Of a stretch of DNA of 64,000 nucleotides, positions 6,077 to 14,531 are shown in pieces. The notes below the pieces were generated by a model. The model was not told the DNA's origin and did not search any database. It worked only from the letters and a program-made list of their open reading frames with translations. Location: positions 1 through 64,000 of the forward strand of contig JBFMGQ010000010.1 of the NCBI GenBank assembly GCA_040752515.1, in the 5' to 3' direction. The translations under genes and the position numbers were made by a program. Source of the DNA: Tenuifilum sp040752515. Lineage in GTDB: Bacteria > Bacteroidota > Bacteroidia > Bacteroidales > Tenuifilaceae. Each line of letters starts with the position of its first letter. Within the stretch, counting starts at the first letter, position 1.

Positions 6077-6463
6077 TTAACGTTTGCTGAACTGGAATCT
6101 CTTCCTGGCTTTTGGCCTACCGGGTTTCTTACGTTCCACTTCGCGAGGATCGCGGGTTAAGAAACCGTTAGCGCGCATGATAGCCCTGTTAGCCTCGTTG
6201 TATTCAACAAGTGCGCGGGCAATACCAAGCCTGAGAGCCTCGGCCTGTCCGGTGATTCCACCACCATCGAGGTTTGCCTTGATGTCGAAACTTTCGGTGG
6301 CGTTAAGCACCATTAGGGGCTGCTTTACCACGTAGTGGAGCAGCTCCGAGCTGAAGTAATCTTTCAGTTCGCGACCATTTATGGTGATGTTGCCTTTACC
6401 TTCGCGAAGGTAAACACGGGCAACAGCCGATTTTCTTCTACCTAATCCGTTGTAAACCTGCAT
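6077..6463 (-). CDS. rpsI: 30S ribosomal protein S9
   Basis: A 128-residue protein of the small subunit. The family signatures are clear: GRRKSAVARVYLREGKG near the start, GGGITGQAEALRLGIARAL in the middle, and the basic C-terminal tail KPGRPKARKRFQFSKR that reaches into the P site. It starts 8 bp after the rplM stop and belongs to the same transcript. Confidence 0.98.
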   Translation of the reverse strand: MQVYNGLGRRKSAVARVYLREGKGNITINGRELKDYFSSELLHYVVKQPLMVLNATESFDIKANLDGGGITGQAEALRLGIARALVEYNEANRAIMRANGFLTRDPREVERKKPGRPKARKRFQFSKR

Positions 6464-6471
6464 AAGTTAAC

Positions 6472-6927
6472 TTATTTAATGTTGCTTAATTCAATTTTCT
6501 TTGGTTGTTGTGCCTCGTGAGGATGCTCCGACCCGGCATAAACGTATAGGTTACGGAACATTTCGGCACCAAGCCTATTTTTAGGCAGCATTCCCTTTAC
6601 AGCGTGCTCAATTACCCAAATGGGTTTGCGATGCAGCATCTCCTTGGGATTAGAAAAACGCTGACCACCAGGATATCCGGTGTGGCGTACATACTGCTTT
6701 TCGGTTAACTTACGACCGGTTAAACGAACCTTGTCGGCATTGATGATAATTACGTTATCACCACAATCAACGTGTGGGGTGTAGCTGGGTTTGTGTTTAC
6801 CTCTCAGGATTTTTGCCACTTGGCTCGATAAACGACCCAATACCTGATCGGTAGCATCAATCACAACCCACTCCTTTTTAACGGTGGCATCGTTTGCCAT
6901 TACCGTTTTGTAACTTTGCGTATTCAC
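6472..6927 (-). CDS. rplM: 50S ribosomal protein L13 (GTG start)
   Basis: A 151-residue large-subunit protein and the first gene of the operon. Core motifs are WVVIDATDQVLGRLSS, HVDCGDNVIIINADK and the TGYPGGQR loop. The start is GTG at 6927, chosen because the following residues NTQSYKT match the usual L13 N-terminus and because AGGAG lies 6-7 bases upstream, a rare clear Shine-Dalgarno site in this window. A full promoter lies at 6997-7026, giving a leader of about 65 bases. Confidence 0.97.
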   Translation of the reverse strand: MNTQSYKTVMANDATVKKEWVVIDATDQVLGRLSSQVAKILRGKHKPSYTPHVDCGDNVIIINADKVRLTGRKLTEKQYVRHTGYPGGQRFSNPKEMLHRKPIWVIEHAVKGMLPKNRLGAEMFRNLYVYAGSEHPHEAQQPKKIELSNIK

Positions 6928-6996
6928 TGCAATCTCCTAATTTTTAGGTTAATACCAACTTTTTTGTGATCCTTTATTTTGATAATAAGCGGGACG

Positions 6997-7026
6997 CAAA
7001 AATACAACTAATTATTTAATTAACAA
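6997..7026 (-). promoter_or_regulatory. Promoter of the rplM-rpsI-rpsB-tsf operon
   Basis: On the minus strand a TTG (-33, 7024-7026) is followed after 19 bp by TATTTTTG (6997-7004), an exact TAnnTTTG box. Sequence and spacing match the Bacteroidota housekeeping promoter. Confidence 0.65.
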
Positions 7027-7310
7027 GGGAAAGCTTAAAGAAAAATTTTTGATACGCTTGAAGCTGAGAGGATTAGTTTAGAGGAATAGGGAGCAATGTT
7101 TTGATGGGTGATGAGGGTTTGGTGTTTCGTTTTTTTCAACCTAAGAATTCTAACCATTGACATCATGACAGGGTTTGATAAGTAGGGATTACCTCAATTA
7201 GGTAATAGAAACATGGTGTTTTAATGTTTTTTGTGTTCCTACTAGCAAATCTCCGTTTACTCTTTTCAATTGCTTAAGCAAAACAAATCCAAGTAAGAAA
7301 TACAGTTACC

Positions 7311-7341
7311 AAAAAACAAAAAAAGGAGGGTTGCCCCTCCT
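7311..7341 (-). terminator. Rho-independent terminator of the lipoprotein gene
   Basis: AGGAGGG (7324-7330) pairs with CCCTCCT (7335-7341) around TTGC. On the minus strand a long T-rich stretch follows. Confidence 0.75.
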
Positions 7342-7364
7342 CTTTAATATCACTTTTAGGTTAA

Positions 7365-8192
7365 TTATTTACCACCCCTGAGTTTTACTTCGTAGGTTTT
7401 GCCGTTAACAGTAACGTATGCTAAGTTGTCGCATTCACCGTTGCCGTAATCAATGGAAACTTGCTTATCGCCTACGGTTATGTCGATAATACCCTGAACA
7501 ATCCAGCGGCAGCTGAGCCTAAACATCAGGGCACTTTTGATTTGGTGGGTATAAGCATTCCCTTGACGGTTTTCACCGGTAGCAGCACCCTCGAGAGTGT
7601 AAACATCATCCCAAATATTGAAAGGAGTGTCGTAACCGGCAACCCATGTACGGGTACGTTCTACTGTTCTGGTGTAGGTAGTACCGTCGGTAAAGGTAAT
7701 TTTACCATTGGTAAGAGTTATTTGATATTCGTTTTCAGCAGTTTTCCGGATTTCCTTAGTTCCCTCAATCAGGTTGCCGTTAATGGTGAAGTTCTGGAAT
7801 GTAATTGTCCTTACAAATTCAGCCTCATTGTAGCGGCCACAGGTGCGGATAACAATTACGCCATTTTTTACCCTCTCGTAGCGGGAGTTAGCATTCACAA
7901 AATTGTTGTAAGTAATGGTTTGAATACGGCAGTTCCCGTCATATGAAGTTTCAATGTTACGGGTACCCTGTCCACCCATTGTTGCATACATCATTTGTGA
8001 ATCCTTAGTGTCTCCGGCCAAGGTGAGTTCATCAACCTCAGTCATTACATCATCGTAGTAGGTGTCAACATCCGAATCCTCAGCGGCCTGAGCGATTACT
8101 GGATCCAAATCATCGTCCTTTTGGCACGATGTGAAACTGATTGCTGCCATCATCATGAGGCCAGTTGCAAAAATTAAACTTGTACGTTTCAT
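7365..8192 (-). CDS. Secreted lipoprotein of unknown function
   Basis: About 275 residues. The N-terminus MKRTSLIFATG... ends in the lipobox FTSC, so it should be a lipidated surface or periplasmic protein. After an acidic linker the protein is rich in Thr, Asn and beta-prone segments with no motif I recognise. The start at 8192 was chosen because it places the lysine/arginine directly before the hydrophobic core; an ATG at 8216 would add eight residues. It follows the second FecR gene by about 40 bp, probably in one transcript, so it is likely a target of the surface-signalling system. Confidence 0.75.
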   Translation of the reverse strand: MKRTSLIFATGLMMMAAISFTSCQKDDDLDPVIAQAAEDSDVDTYYDDVMTEVDELTLAGDTKDSQMMYATMGGQGTRNIETSYDGNCRIQTITYNNFVNANSRYERVKNGVIVIRTCGRYNEAEFVRTITFQNFTINGNLIEGTKEIRKTAENEYQITLTNGKITFTDGTTYTRTVERTRTWVAGYDTPFNIWDDVYTLEGAATGENRQGNAYTHQIKSALMFRLSCRWIVQGIIDITVGDKQVSIDYGNGECDNLAYVTVNGKTYEVKLRGGK

Positions 8193-8233
8193 AGCTGTAA
8201 AATTTAAGTTAGACATTTGGTTAAAGCATTCAA

Positions 8234-9109
8234 TTATTTATTAGTAATTACAATTATTTCACCACTATAGTTCCACTTTAAATCGAGTGGTATGCAAACC
8301 AGGTTTAAGGCTTCGGCTAAGTTGGTGCGCTTGAAGTAGCCGGAGTAAAACCTATTGGAATCGGTATCGAGGAAAATATCCACATCAAATTGGCGTTCTA
8401 GCTCTTCGACCACTGAACTTAAAGGTGCATTTTGGAAGAAAAATTCATCTTTAATCCAGGCTGGTTTAGCTGCTACCTCAATAGCCTCTGATTTTTCAAC
8501 ATGTAAAGTATAGCCCATTGTACTAGCCTCCATTCCTTTAGTTAGCAATGTTTGCGATTTGCTGTTTGCTGCAACAACCTTAACTTTTCCTTCGAAACAG
8601 GTTACCTTTACCATGCCATTCCGGCTAAACACGTTGAACACAGTTCCCAGTACGGTGGTAGTTGCACCAGTGGTTAATACCTCAAAACGTCGACCTTTGG
8701 TAACCTCGAATAACGCTTCGCCTGTCAGCGATACATTCCTATCAAAAAACCAACGATTTTTGTTATAGGCAAGCCGCGATTCGGCATTCAGGGTAACCTT
8801 ACTGCTATCGGGTAGGTAAACCACTGCATGCTCGCCACGTGCAAGCTGCACGGTTACATTACCTAATCTGAAAAGGTAGATATATGAAGCAAGCGCGGTG
8901 GCAATTATAATCGAAGCTGCCACAGCAACCCGGGCAAAGGTCAATTGCAGTACCCTTACTTTCGATTCTTGCTCAAAACCCTCGTTTCCCAGTTTTTCAA
9001 AGATCGCTTCCCAAGCCTCGGAACGTTTCTTCCCCTCAGGCACCCTGTAGCTTTCCAGTACCCTTTTAACATTTTCAGGAAGGTTACCTATGTTAGTGTT
9101 CCGAGTCAT
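8234..9109 (-). CDS. FecR-family anti-sigma regulator without adjacent sigma gene
   Basis: A 291-residue inner-membrane regulator. The cytoplasmic N-terminus (about 1-55) is followed by one membrane helix (about 58-80). The periplasmic FecR domain (about 85-190) shows LPDSSKVTLNAESRLAY, LTGEALFEV and a VLGTVFNV-type segment. The C-terminal domain (about 215-291) is DUF4974-like. FecR proteins relay signals from a TonB receptor to an ECF sigma factor. No sigma gene adjoins this copy; the closest is at 13876-14403, beyond the MaoC-like and TonB-receptor genes. Two copies of a candidate ECF promoter lie directly upstream. Confidence 0.9.
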   Translation of the reverse strand: MTRNTNIGNLPENVKRVLESYRVPEGKKRSEAWEAIFEKLGNEGFEQESKVRVLQLTFARVAVAASIIIATALASYIYLFRLGNVTVQLARGEHAVVYLPDSSKVTLNAESRLAYNKNRWFFDRNVSLTGEALFEVTKGRRFEVLTTGATTTVLGTVFNVFSRNGMVKVTCFEGKVKVVAANSKSQTLLTKGMEASTMGYTLHVEKSEAIEVAAKPAWIKDEFFFQNAPLSSVVEELERQFDVDIFLDTDSNRFYSGYFKRTNLAEALNLVCIPLDLKWNYSGEIIVITNK

Positions 9110-9122
9110 TTTGTTCCCTTTT

Positions 9123-9157
9123 GCTATTAATACAATCCTCTTTAAAATTACCCTACC
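9123..9157 (-). promoter_or_regulatory. Candidate ECF-sigma promoter, proximal copy
   Basis: On the minus strand GGTAGGGTA (9157-9149) is followed after exactly 16 bp by TATTAATAGC (9132-9123). The same two words with the same spacing occur 80 bp upstream (9203-9237), and the first word recurs before the TonB receptor gene. The ATG of the FecR gene follows about 14 bp after the second word. Confidence 0.6.
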
Positions 9158-9202
9158 AAAAAATTCAAAAACTTTTCATTGAACTGTTTTCGTGGTTATT
9201 TT

Positions 9203-9237
9203 GCTATTAATACAGCTATAAAAAAAAATACCCTACC
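9203..9237 (-). promoter_or_regulatory. Candidate ECF-sigma promoter, distal copy
   Basis: On the minus strand GGTAGGGTA (9237-9229), 16 bp, TATTAATAGC (9212-9203), identical in both words and spacing to the proximal copy. The spacer is A/T-rich and different, so the words rather than the whole segment are conserved. Confidence 0.6.
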
Positions 9238-9360
9238 AATTTTTTAAAAAAAGTAATGGATTGACTAAGTTTTATCCGATTACACATATTCCATCATGAA
9301 TTTTTCATAGGGAAACCAAAAATTTATATTGTTCAGTCGTTTGATTTAGTATCATTTTTT

Positions 9361-9368
9361 TACATTTG
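9361..9368 (+). promoter_or_regulatory. Promoter -7 box of the MaoC-like gene
   Basis: TACATTTG fits TAnnTTTG, with a TTTG about 17 bp upstream. It overlaps a possible TTG start at 9366 and so points to the ATG at 9387 as the real start. Confidence 0.5.
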
Positions 9369-9386
9369 CCCATCAATTTTTTTGAA

Positions 9387-10190
9387 ATGGAACACAAAGT
9401 AGTATTTACCGACTCAATTGTTGTTGATTTTTGTAAAGCAACAGCCGATGATAATCCTATACACAACCCCAATTACATGTATGGACAGAAAAAAGGGGTA
9501 GTTGTACCAGGAATGCTGCTTTTTTCAACAATAGTTAACATGCTCCATAATAAAACCAATGAGTTATTCAATTACTACAAGTTGGTTTTTGGTAATGTAA
9601 TCTGCACATACGAACAGGTTGATCTGGGTTTTGAAGCAGATGGCGAACGCAGATACCTTTACGCTATTAACGGTCACGATTCCTTCGCAACAAAAATCGA
9701 ACGATCGCATGTTCTGGCCAATGTTAAGCCAATCGAATTTTCAAGTTCTGGGATAAATAGAGCGATGCAATACCAAGAAATACAGCTTGAAACCTATAGA
9801 AGGTTAACCGGGAGTTTCAGCAATACAATTGCCGATTTTTTGTTCACCATTGCATACGCAAGTGCAGCGCTTTTCAAAGCCATAAGGGAGCCATTCACTG
9901 AAGTGGAAAAGGAGATCAATGCGTTGCTTGATAAAACTATCAACCCCGACCAGGTATCGCCGTTTTACCAAACCCTCGAGATTTTTAGGGTAACTCCATA
10001 CCGTGAGCTTAAGCCGGAAGGAACAATTAACTATAACATCCGTTTCGAAAGGGAAAAAATCAATAAAACCTATGTTGCCTACGTGGTATGTAGCCACAAC
10101 AATCAGATTTTTTACAATTCAATTTACAAGTTAGTGGCTATACCCGATAAGTTGATTATGAGGATGGTGAAGGATAGGGATAAAGGATAA
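9387..10190 (+). CDS. MaoC-like / hotdog-fold protein
   Basis: A 267-residue cytoplasmic protein. Near the N-terminus it shows ATADDNPIHNPNYM followed by VPGMLLFS, the pattern of MaoC-like hydratases, in which the Asp and His of the DxNPIH motif act on enoyl-CoA esters. The second half (about residues 140-267) may be another hotdog unit, which would make a double-hotdog protein. The substrate is unknown; a (R)-specific enoyl-CoA hydratase or a thioester-binding role are the candidates. The gene stands alone on the plus strand between two minus-strand parts of the surface-signalling locus. Confidence 0.65.
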   Translation: MEHKVVFTDSIVVDFCKATADDNPIHNPNYMYGQKKGVVVPGMLLFSTIVNMLHNKTNELFNYYKLVFGNVICTYEQVDLGFEADGERRYLYAINGHDSFATKIERSHVLANVKPIEFSSSGINRAMQYQEIQLETYRRLTGSFSNTIADFLFTIAYASAALFKAIREPFTEVEKEINALLDKTINPDQVSPFYQTLEIFRVTPYRELKPEGTINYNIRFEREKINKTYVAYVVCSHNNQIFYNSIYKLVAIPDKLIMRMVKDRDKG

Positions 10191-10275
10191 AGGATAAAGA
10201 TTAAAGGTTAAAAGTTAAAGAATAAGTGAAAGGATAAAGATTTGTGGTTCAGAGTTCAAAGTTTAAGGTTTTGTA
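10165..10275. repeat. Degenerate GGATAAA-type low-complexity repeat
   Basis: Imperfect repeats of the type GGATAAAG / GGTTAAAG follow one another between the MaoC-like gene and the receptor gene. They do not code and look like slippage-generated sequence. Confidence 0.5.
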
Positions 10276-10297
10276 TTATCCCCTTAAAATCAATTAA

Positions 10298-12946
10298 TTA
10301 AAACTTGATATTAAAAAAGAATGTAGGGGTAATGCTGTAGCCGTAAATATCGTGATACTCGATGATTGATTTGCCCTGAAGGTAATCAGCAACTGGCGTA
10401 TCGGTTAGGGTGTAGGGACGAGAGAGTATATTATTTCTGTTGTAAACATTGAAAACCTTAAATCCTACCTCAAGTTCACCTTGAGCTGAAAGTTTAGCCA
10501 AATAGCTTAGTCCAACATCTAACCTATGGTAAGCCTCTAACCTGCTCGAGTTTTTTTCATAGTCGGGCGATATGGTAAGGTTTGGCATCAACAAGAGTTC
10601 ATCCCAAGGTTTGGGGGTACCGTATATCCACGAACCTACCATTCTCCATTTTCTCCACTTGTAAATGCCCACCAGCTTTAGCTCATTCAAATGATCGTCC
10701 AGCGCATAGTACTCTTCGCCACCGTTCAGGTTGGGCGATTGGTTAAATGCCTTGCTAAGCGAATAGGACACCCATCCTTCAGCACTCTTCCAAGTTTTGC
10801 GTACCAGTAAATCAACCCCCCATGATCGGCTGTCAACGTAGAATATTCTTGATTGTTCAACAAACCTATTGGATGATGTACGTTTGATTACTGTTTGAAT
10901 ATACGATAATCCCTCGGTTTCTTTGGCGTACCCCTCAATATCCACAGTTAATCCATTGCTTGTGTAGTTAAAACCGCAAACAAAATGTTTCGATTTAACC
11001 ACAGGAAATGTTTCACCATCGGAAGCAGTCCATAGGTAACGAATACCGTCGCCTGTTACATAGATTCTGTTAACAAATTGGTCATATAAACCTGCCGCAA
11101 ACTTCATATCTAACTTGGATGAAGGACTAATAACCATTTGGATTCGTGGCTCAAAGTAGTAATGGTTTGATAGGTTGTGATGGGTTATTCGCCCTCCTAT
11201 GTTTAGCGATTTTAAACCATTGGTTTTGAAATTAAACTGCATCCAGCCAGTATTGGTTTCGGAATCGAAATTGTTTTGCCTAACGGTATCGGCAACAGGG
11301 ATTGAATTTACAGCATGGTAATAATTTTCGTGTAGGTTAGAATTAACCCGATTGCTTTGGTAACCCAGCTCAACCATTAGCTCGTTCGATACTGCAATTT
11401 GAGCATTTAGGTTAATGGCTATATCGTTCAGTTTGGTTTCAGTTGTATAGTTTCGGATGATGGTATCGTAAATAGGTTGTGCGCTCCGTCGTTTAAGGGT
11501 GCTATCGTAGTGATGGTAGTTACCCGTAAAATCCGAAGCACCAATGGTAAAGTTCTGGTAAAGCCATTTGTTCCACTGCCTTGCCCATCGCGCCCCTGCA
11601 CCACGATTCCCCCAAAGGGCATTTTCGGTAATAAACGGCGATGCAATCATTTGCTGAAAGTTGAGTTTATCGCGTCCGGTATATCCGCTAAACGAAATAA
11701 CATCATTCTCGGTTGGTTTAACACTTAGCTTGGCATTGGCATCGTAAAACAGGTAAGAAGGGGCATTGGGATCGTTGCCAAATGCGGTAAAGTTTTGTTT
11801 GGAAAGCATGAGATCCGAAGCGGCACTTTCGAAAAGGTTAAGGAATTGGGGTGAGCGATAAAAATCGGTATAAGAGCGGCGTCCGGAAATAATAAACGAT
11901 GCGTATTTCCCAATAGGGCCCTCAAGGGTAACATCGCCAGCAAGCTGATCGGTTCCGGCATCAACCTTTATACTATTTTCGTTGCCCGTTTTACCTGTAA
12001 TTTCTATAACCGACGAAGCTCGTCCTCCCCAACGGGAATCGAATCCACCCCTGTAAAGTCTTACATCTTTTATGGCCTTACTGTTAAGGCTTGAGAATGC
12101 ACCAAAAAGATGATTTATATGGTAGATGGTAAAGCCATCGTACGAAATCAGGTTTTTATCGGCTGGTGAGTGGCGAACAATTAAACCCGAAAGCGACTCG
12201 GTGGTTCCATCGACACCCGGAAGTAGCTGAAGGGGTGCCAAGACATCGATTCCGGAAATGCTGGGGATATCGCCTACTTTTTTGGTGTCTATTAACAGTT
12301 CGCCCGGCCGATCGCCGGTTTCAAGCATTGAACTAATATTTCGAACTACCTCAACATCGGGAAGTACGAATTGTTTGGGGTCGAGTTCAACCACAACCGG
12401 TTTTGAATTGTACTGCACACGCGCAACCTTCATCTGTAAAGGCTCAAAACCTAAATATCGAACCTCAATGCTAATTGAATCGGATTTAACATCGGGTATG
12501 GTAAAAAAACCATCGGTATTGGTGGTTGCGCCAATGTTATTGTCAATTACTTTTATTGAAGCGTAAGGTAGGGCCTCACCCGAAATCCTGTCGCGGACAA
12601 TTCCTTGAATGGCCTTCGGCTTATCTTCAACAACCGGCTTATCGGACCTCTTTATAACATAAACGTTATTAAGAACAATATACTCAAAGCCTGAATCTTT
12701 CAGCAGTTGTTTAACAACCTTATCGGGGGAATCGTTCCTAAACTGAACGGTAACGGTAACCTCGCTCAGTGCCACAGGGTCGTAGGCAAATTTAATGTTG
12801 TACTTACTTGATAAAGATGATAGTACGTTGGTTAAGGTTTGATTGCTGAAACTCTCGGTAATTCTTACCTTTTGAGCAAGAGTAGGCTGTTGGATTTGAA
12901 TGATTAAACCAACTAAAAGGAGTATGAGTCGGTAATGATTTCTCAT
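10298..12946 (-). CDS. TonB-dependent outer-membrane receptor with STN signalling domain
   Basis: An 882-residue outer-membrane protein. In order: signal peptide (1-24), STN domain (about 35-95) that contacts a FecR protein, carboxypeptidase-like regulatory domain (about 113-195, starting IQGIVRDRISGEALPYAS), plug domain (about 205-330) and a beta-barrel to the C-terminal Phe (FFFNIKF). Such transducers take up a ligand with TonB energy and signal to FecR and sigma. The ligand is unknown: no SusD-like partner lies next to it, so it is not a typical SusCD glycan pair. It lies after sigma and FecR on the same strand, and a GGTAGGGTA promoter candidate overlaps the end of fecR. Confidence 0.92.
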   Translation of the reverse strand: MRNHYRLILLLVGLIIQIQQPTLAQKVRITESFSNQTLTNVLSSLSSKYNIKFAYDPVALSEVTVTVQFRNDSPDKVVKQLLKDSGFEYIVLNNVYVIKRSDKPVVEDKPKAIQGIVRDRISGEALPYASIKVIDNNIGATTNTDGFFTIPDVKSDSISIEVRYLGFEPLQMKVARVQYNSKPVVVELDPKQFVLPDVEVVRNISSMLETGDRPGELLIDTKKVGDIPSISGIDVLAPLQLLPGVDGTTESLSGLIVRHSPADKNLISYDGFTIYHINHLFGAFSSLNSKAIKDVRLYRGGFDSRWGGRASSVIEITGKTGNENSIKVDAGTDQLAGDVTLEGPIGKYASFIISGRRSYTDFYRSPQFLNLFESAASDLMLSKQNFTAFGNDPNAPSYLFYDANAKLSVKPTENDVISFSGYTGRDKLNFQQMIASPFITENALWGNRGAGARWARQWNKWLYQNFTIGASDFTGNYHHYDSTLKRRSAQPIYDTIIRNYTTETKLNDIAINLNAQIAVSNELMVELGYQSNRVNSNLHENYYHAVNSIPVADTVRQNNFDSETNTGWMQFNFKTNGLKSLNIGGRITHHNLSNHYYFEPRIQMVISPSSKLDMKFAAGLYDQFVNRIYVTGDGIRYLWTASDGETFPVVKSKHFVCGFNYTSNGLTVDIEGYAKETEGLSYIQTVIKRTSSNRFVEQSRIFYVDSRSWGVDLLVRKTWKSAEGWVSYSLSKAFNQSPNLNGGEEYYALDDHLNELKLVGIYKWRKWRMVGSWIYGTPKPWDELLLMPNLTISPDYEKNSSRLEAYHRLDVGLSYLAKLSAQGELEVGFKVFNVYNRNNILSRPYTLTDTPVADYLQGKSIIEYHDIYGYSITPTFFFNIKF

Positions 12947-12970
12947 AGATTATCGGGAATATCTCTTAAG

Positions 12971-13002
12971 CCTTATACAATAATAGAGCCAAATACCCTA
13001 CC
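12971..13002 (-). promoter_or_regulatory. Candidate ECF-sigma promoter of the TonB receptor gene
   Basis: On the minus strand GGTAGGGTA (13002-12994) is followed after 16 bp by TATAAGG (12977-12971). The first word and the spacing equal those of the two copies at 9123-9237; the second word is only partly conserved. It overlaps the end of the FecR gene. Confidence 0.55.
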
Positions 13003-13879
13003 TAAAAGTGAAAACGGTGGAGTCGGTATTCACTGTATATGTCAGACCCATTGATATTGCTATAACGTCTAATGATTCGATTGCGTTTCCTGTAGGAATA
13101 GTACCGGTGAAGTAACGATTTTCAGGTTCAAAACCTTCGGTTTCAATCTCAACTTGATAGAAGTCCGAAATTTGCTCAAAGACTTTTGATAGTGGCTGAT
13201 TGGCAAAGCTAAATTCGTGGGTAACCCAAACGGGTTTGGTCAATTCCTTATCCGATTGCTTTGAATGTATTAATACCCCATTGCGTTTAACAACGCTTTC
13301 GCCCTTTTGAACACTAACGGGTTGTGAGCCCGAAATAGATACATTCACCGCACCCTCAAAACAATTCAACTCGAAGGTATTTCCCCTGGAAATAAGTTTG
13401 AATTCTGTTCCAGTTACCACCACCTGTTGGTTTTGGGTATCGGTAACCACAAATTTGCCCTTACCGCTTATTACTTTAAAGTATGCCTCGCCTTCCATCC
13501 TAATGCTTCGGCTAATCCAACTATATGCCCGTTTATAGGTTATCCATGAGTTAGAGTTCAGGATAACCACTGAGCCATCAGGAAGTCTATGTTCAAGGGT
13601 TTGTGCTTGCTGGGTTTCAATGCGGTATTCAGTATTCAGAACAAACAAGGTGCTAACCACCATAACCACGATAACCGAGGCAGCCACAAGCATCCAGGTG
13701 TATCGCGATTGCATGGTTACAAGTTTTGCAGGCTCTTGCTGCTGGCTATCGATAGCCTGCATGAGCATATCCCAAGCCTGCTCCTTGCTCCTTTTGGATG
13801 GCGGAACAGAAATGTTGAACTCAACAGGATTCTCATTGAACCCTGGATCGTTCCTATCTATATCGCTGTTCCGTTTCAT
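12998..13879 (-). CDS. FecR-family anti-sigma regulator
   Basis: A 293-residue single-pass inner-membrane protein. It has a cytoplasmic segment (about 1-62), a membrane helix (about 65-88), a FecR domain with LPDGSVVILNSNSWITY, MEGEAYFKV and VTGTEFKL, and a DUF4974-like C-terminus. It should hold the neighbouring ECF sigma factor until the TonB receptor reports its ligand. Its ATG overlaps the sigma stop codon (ATGA), a tight translational coupling that supports a sigma/anti-sigma pair. Confidence 0.93.
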   Translation of the reverse strand: MKRNSDIDRNDPGFNENPVEFNISVPPSKRSKEQAWDMLMQAIDSQQQEPAKLVTMQSRYTWMLVAASVIVVMVVSTLFVLNTEYRIETQQAQTLEHRLPDGSVVILNSNSWITYKRAYSWISRSIRMEGEAYFKVISGKGKFVVTDTQNQQVVVTGTEFKLISRGNTFELNCFEGAVNVSISGSQPVSVQKGESVVKRNGVLIHSKQSDKELTKPVWVTHEFSFANQPLSKVFEQISDFYQVEIETEGFEPENRYFTGTIPTGNAIESLDVIAISMGLTYTVNTDSTVFTFR

Positions 13880-14403
13880 ATTTTGTAATCAAATTTTTTA
13901 CGAATAATTGCCAGTGCTTCGGACATACGTTTTTCAATGGCCTTAACGCTAAGACCCAATCTATCGGCAATTTCCTCGTAGGTTAAACCATCGATACGAC
14001 TCATCAGAAAGACCTCCCTCGGTCCATCGGGTATTTGGGCCAATACGCTCTGAAGTTGCTTATTGAGTTGGTCCATTCTTATGCTCTCGTCGGCACTATT
14101 GGTGTTAGTAGATAACTCTGCCTTAGCCGATACCTGAAAGTTATATACCACTTTAAGGTGTTTATAGTGATTTTTAATGATGTTACCGGCAATGGTATAC
14201 AGTAACGATTTAACCGTATCGTTGTTGATCTTACCCCGCATATCCCAAAGTTTAAGGAAGGTTTCCTGAACAATGTCGTCGGAAAGGTCAACATCACCGG
14301 TTTTATAGTAGGCAAAATGTCGAATGCTTTCGTAGTATTGGTCGAAAACACTACGGAACCAGTTTAACTCCTCCTTGGTGTAGTTACCTTTTGGTAATGT
14401 CAT
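13876..14403 (-). CDS. ECF-type RNA polymerase sigma factor
   Basis: A 175-residue sigma-70 family protein. Region 2 (about 25-95) has YKTGDVDLSDDIVQETFLKLW. Region 4 (about 115-170) has the helix-turn-helix motif EEIADRLGLSVKAIEKRMSEAL. There is no region 1 or 3, as usual for ECF factors. It heads the sigma-FecR-TonB receptor operon, and its likely regulon is the set of GGTAGGGTA promoters at 9123-9237 and 12971-13002 (inference). The housekeeping box TATTTTTG lies upstream at 14424-14431. Confidence 0.95.
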   Translation of the reverse strand: MTLPKGNYTKEELNWFRSVFDQYYESIRHFAYYKTGDVDLSDDIVQETFLKLWDMRGKINNDTVKSLLYTIAGNIIKNHYKHLKVVYNFQVSAKAELSTNTNSADESIRMDQLNKQLQSVLAQIPDGPREVFLMSRIDGLTYEEIADRLGLSVKAIEKRMSEALAIIRKKFDYKI

Positions 14404-14423
14404 TTGGGTAAAATGGCGTTAAG

Positions 14424-14431
14424 CAAAAATA
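14424..14431 (-). promoter_or_regulatory. Promoter -7 box of the ECF sigma gene
   Basis: TATTTTTG on the minus strand fits the housekeeping TAnnTTTG box about 20 bp before the sigma start. No clear -33 element. The sigma gene lacks the GGTAGGGTA motif, so it does not look autoregulated. Confidence 0.4.
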
Positions 14432-14473
14432 CACTTTTTCGATATTATTAAACAGTTCCAGTAAATTTTTGAA

Positions 14474-14508
14474 TTAAAAAAAGCAACACCCATACCGGAT
14501 GTTGCTTT
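14474..14508 (-). terminator. Rho-independent terminator of rho
   Basis: On the minus strand a 12-bp stem with one G-T pair (outer part AAAGCAACA, 14500-14508 with 14480-14488) closes on GGTAT and is followed by a T-run. Confidence 0.85.
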
Positions 14509-14531
14509 GAATATAGAAACTATTATATCTG

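Larger units (their letters stand above)
6928..7364. other. Intergenic region between rplM and lipoprotein gene
   Basis: The 437-bp gap holds the rplM promoter (6997-7026) and the terminator of the lipoprotein gene (7311-7341). I see nothing in the AT-rich middle part (about 7030-7310): no gene, tRNA or strong repeat. Confidence 0.6.

Noticed and set aside
9119..9240. The twin repeat as the start of a CRISPR array
   Set aside because: Only two copies, with conserved words inside a promoter-like layout and no cas genes in the window.
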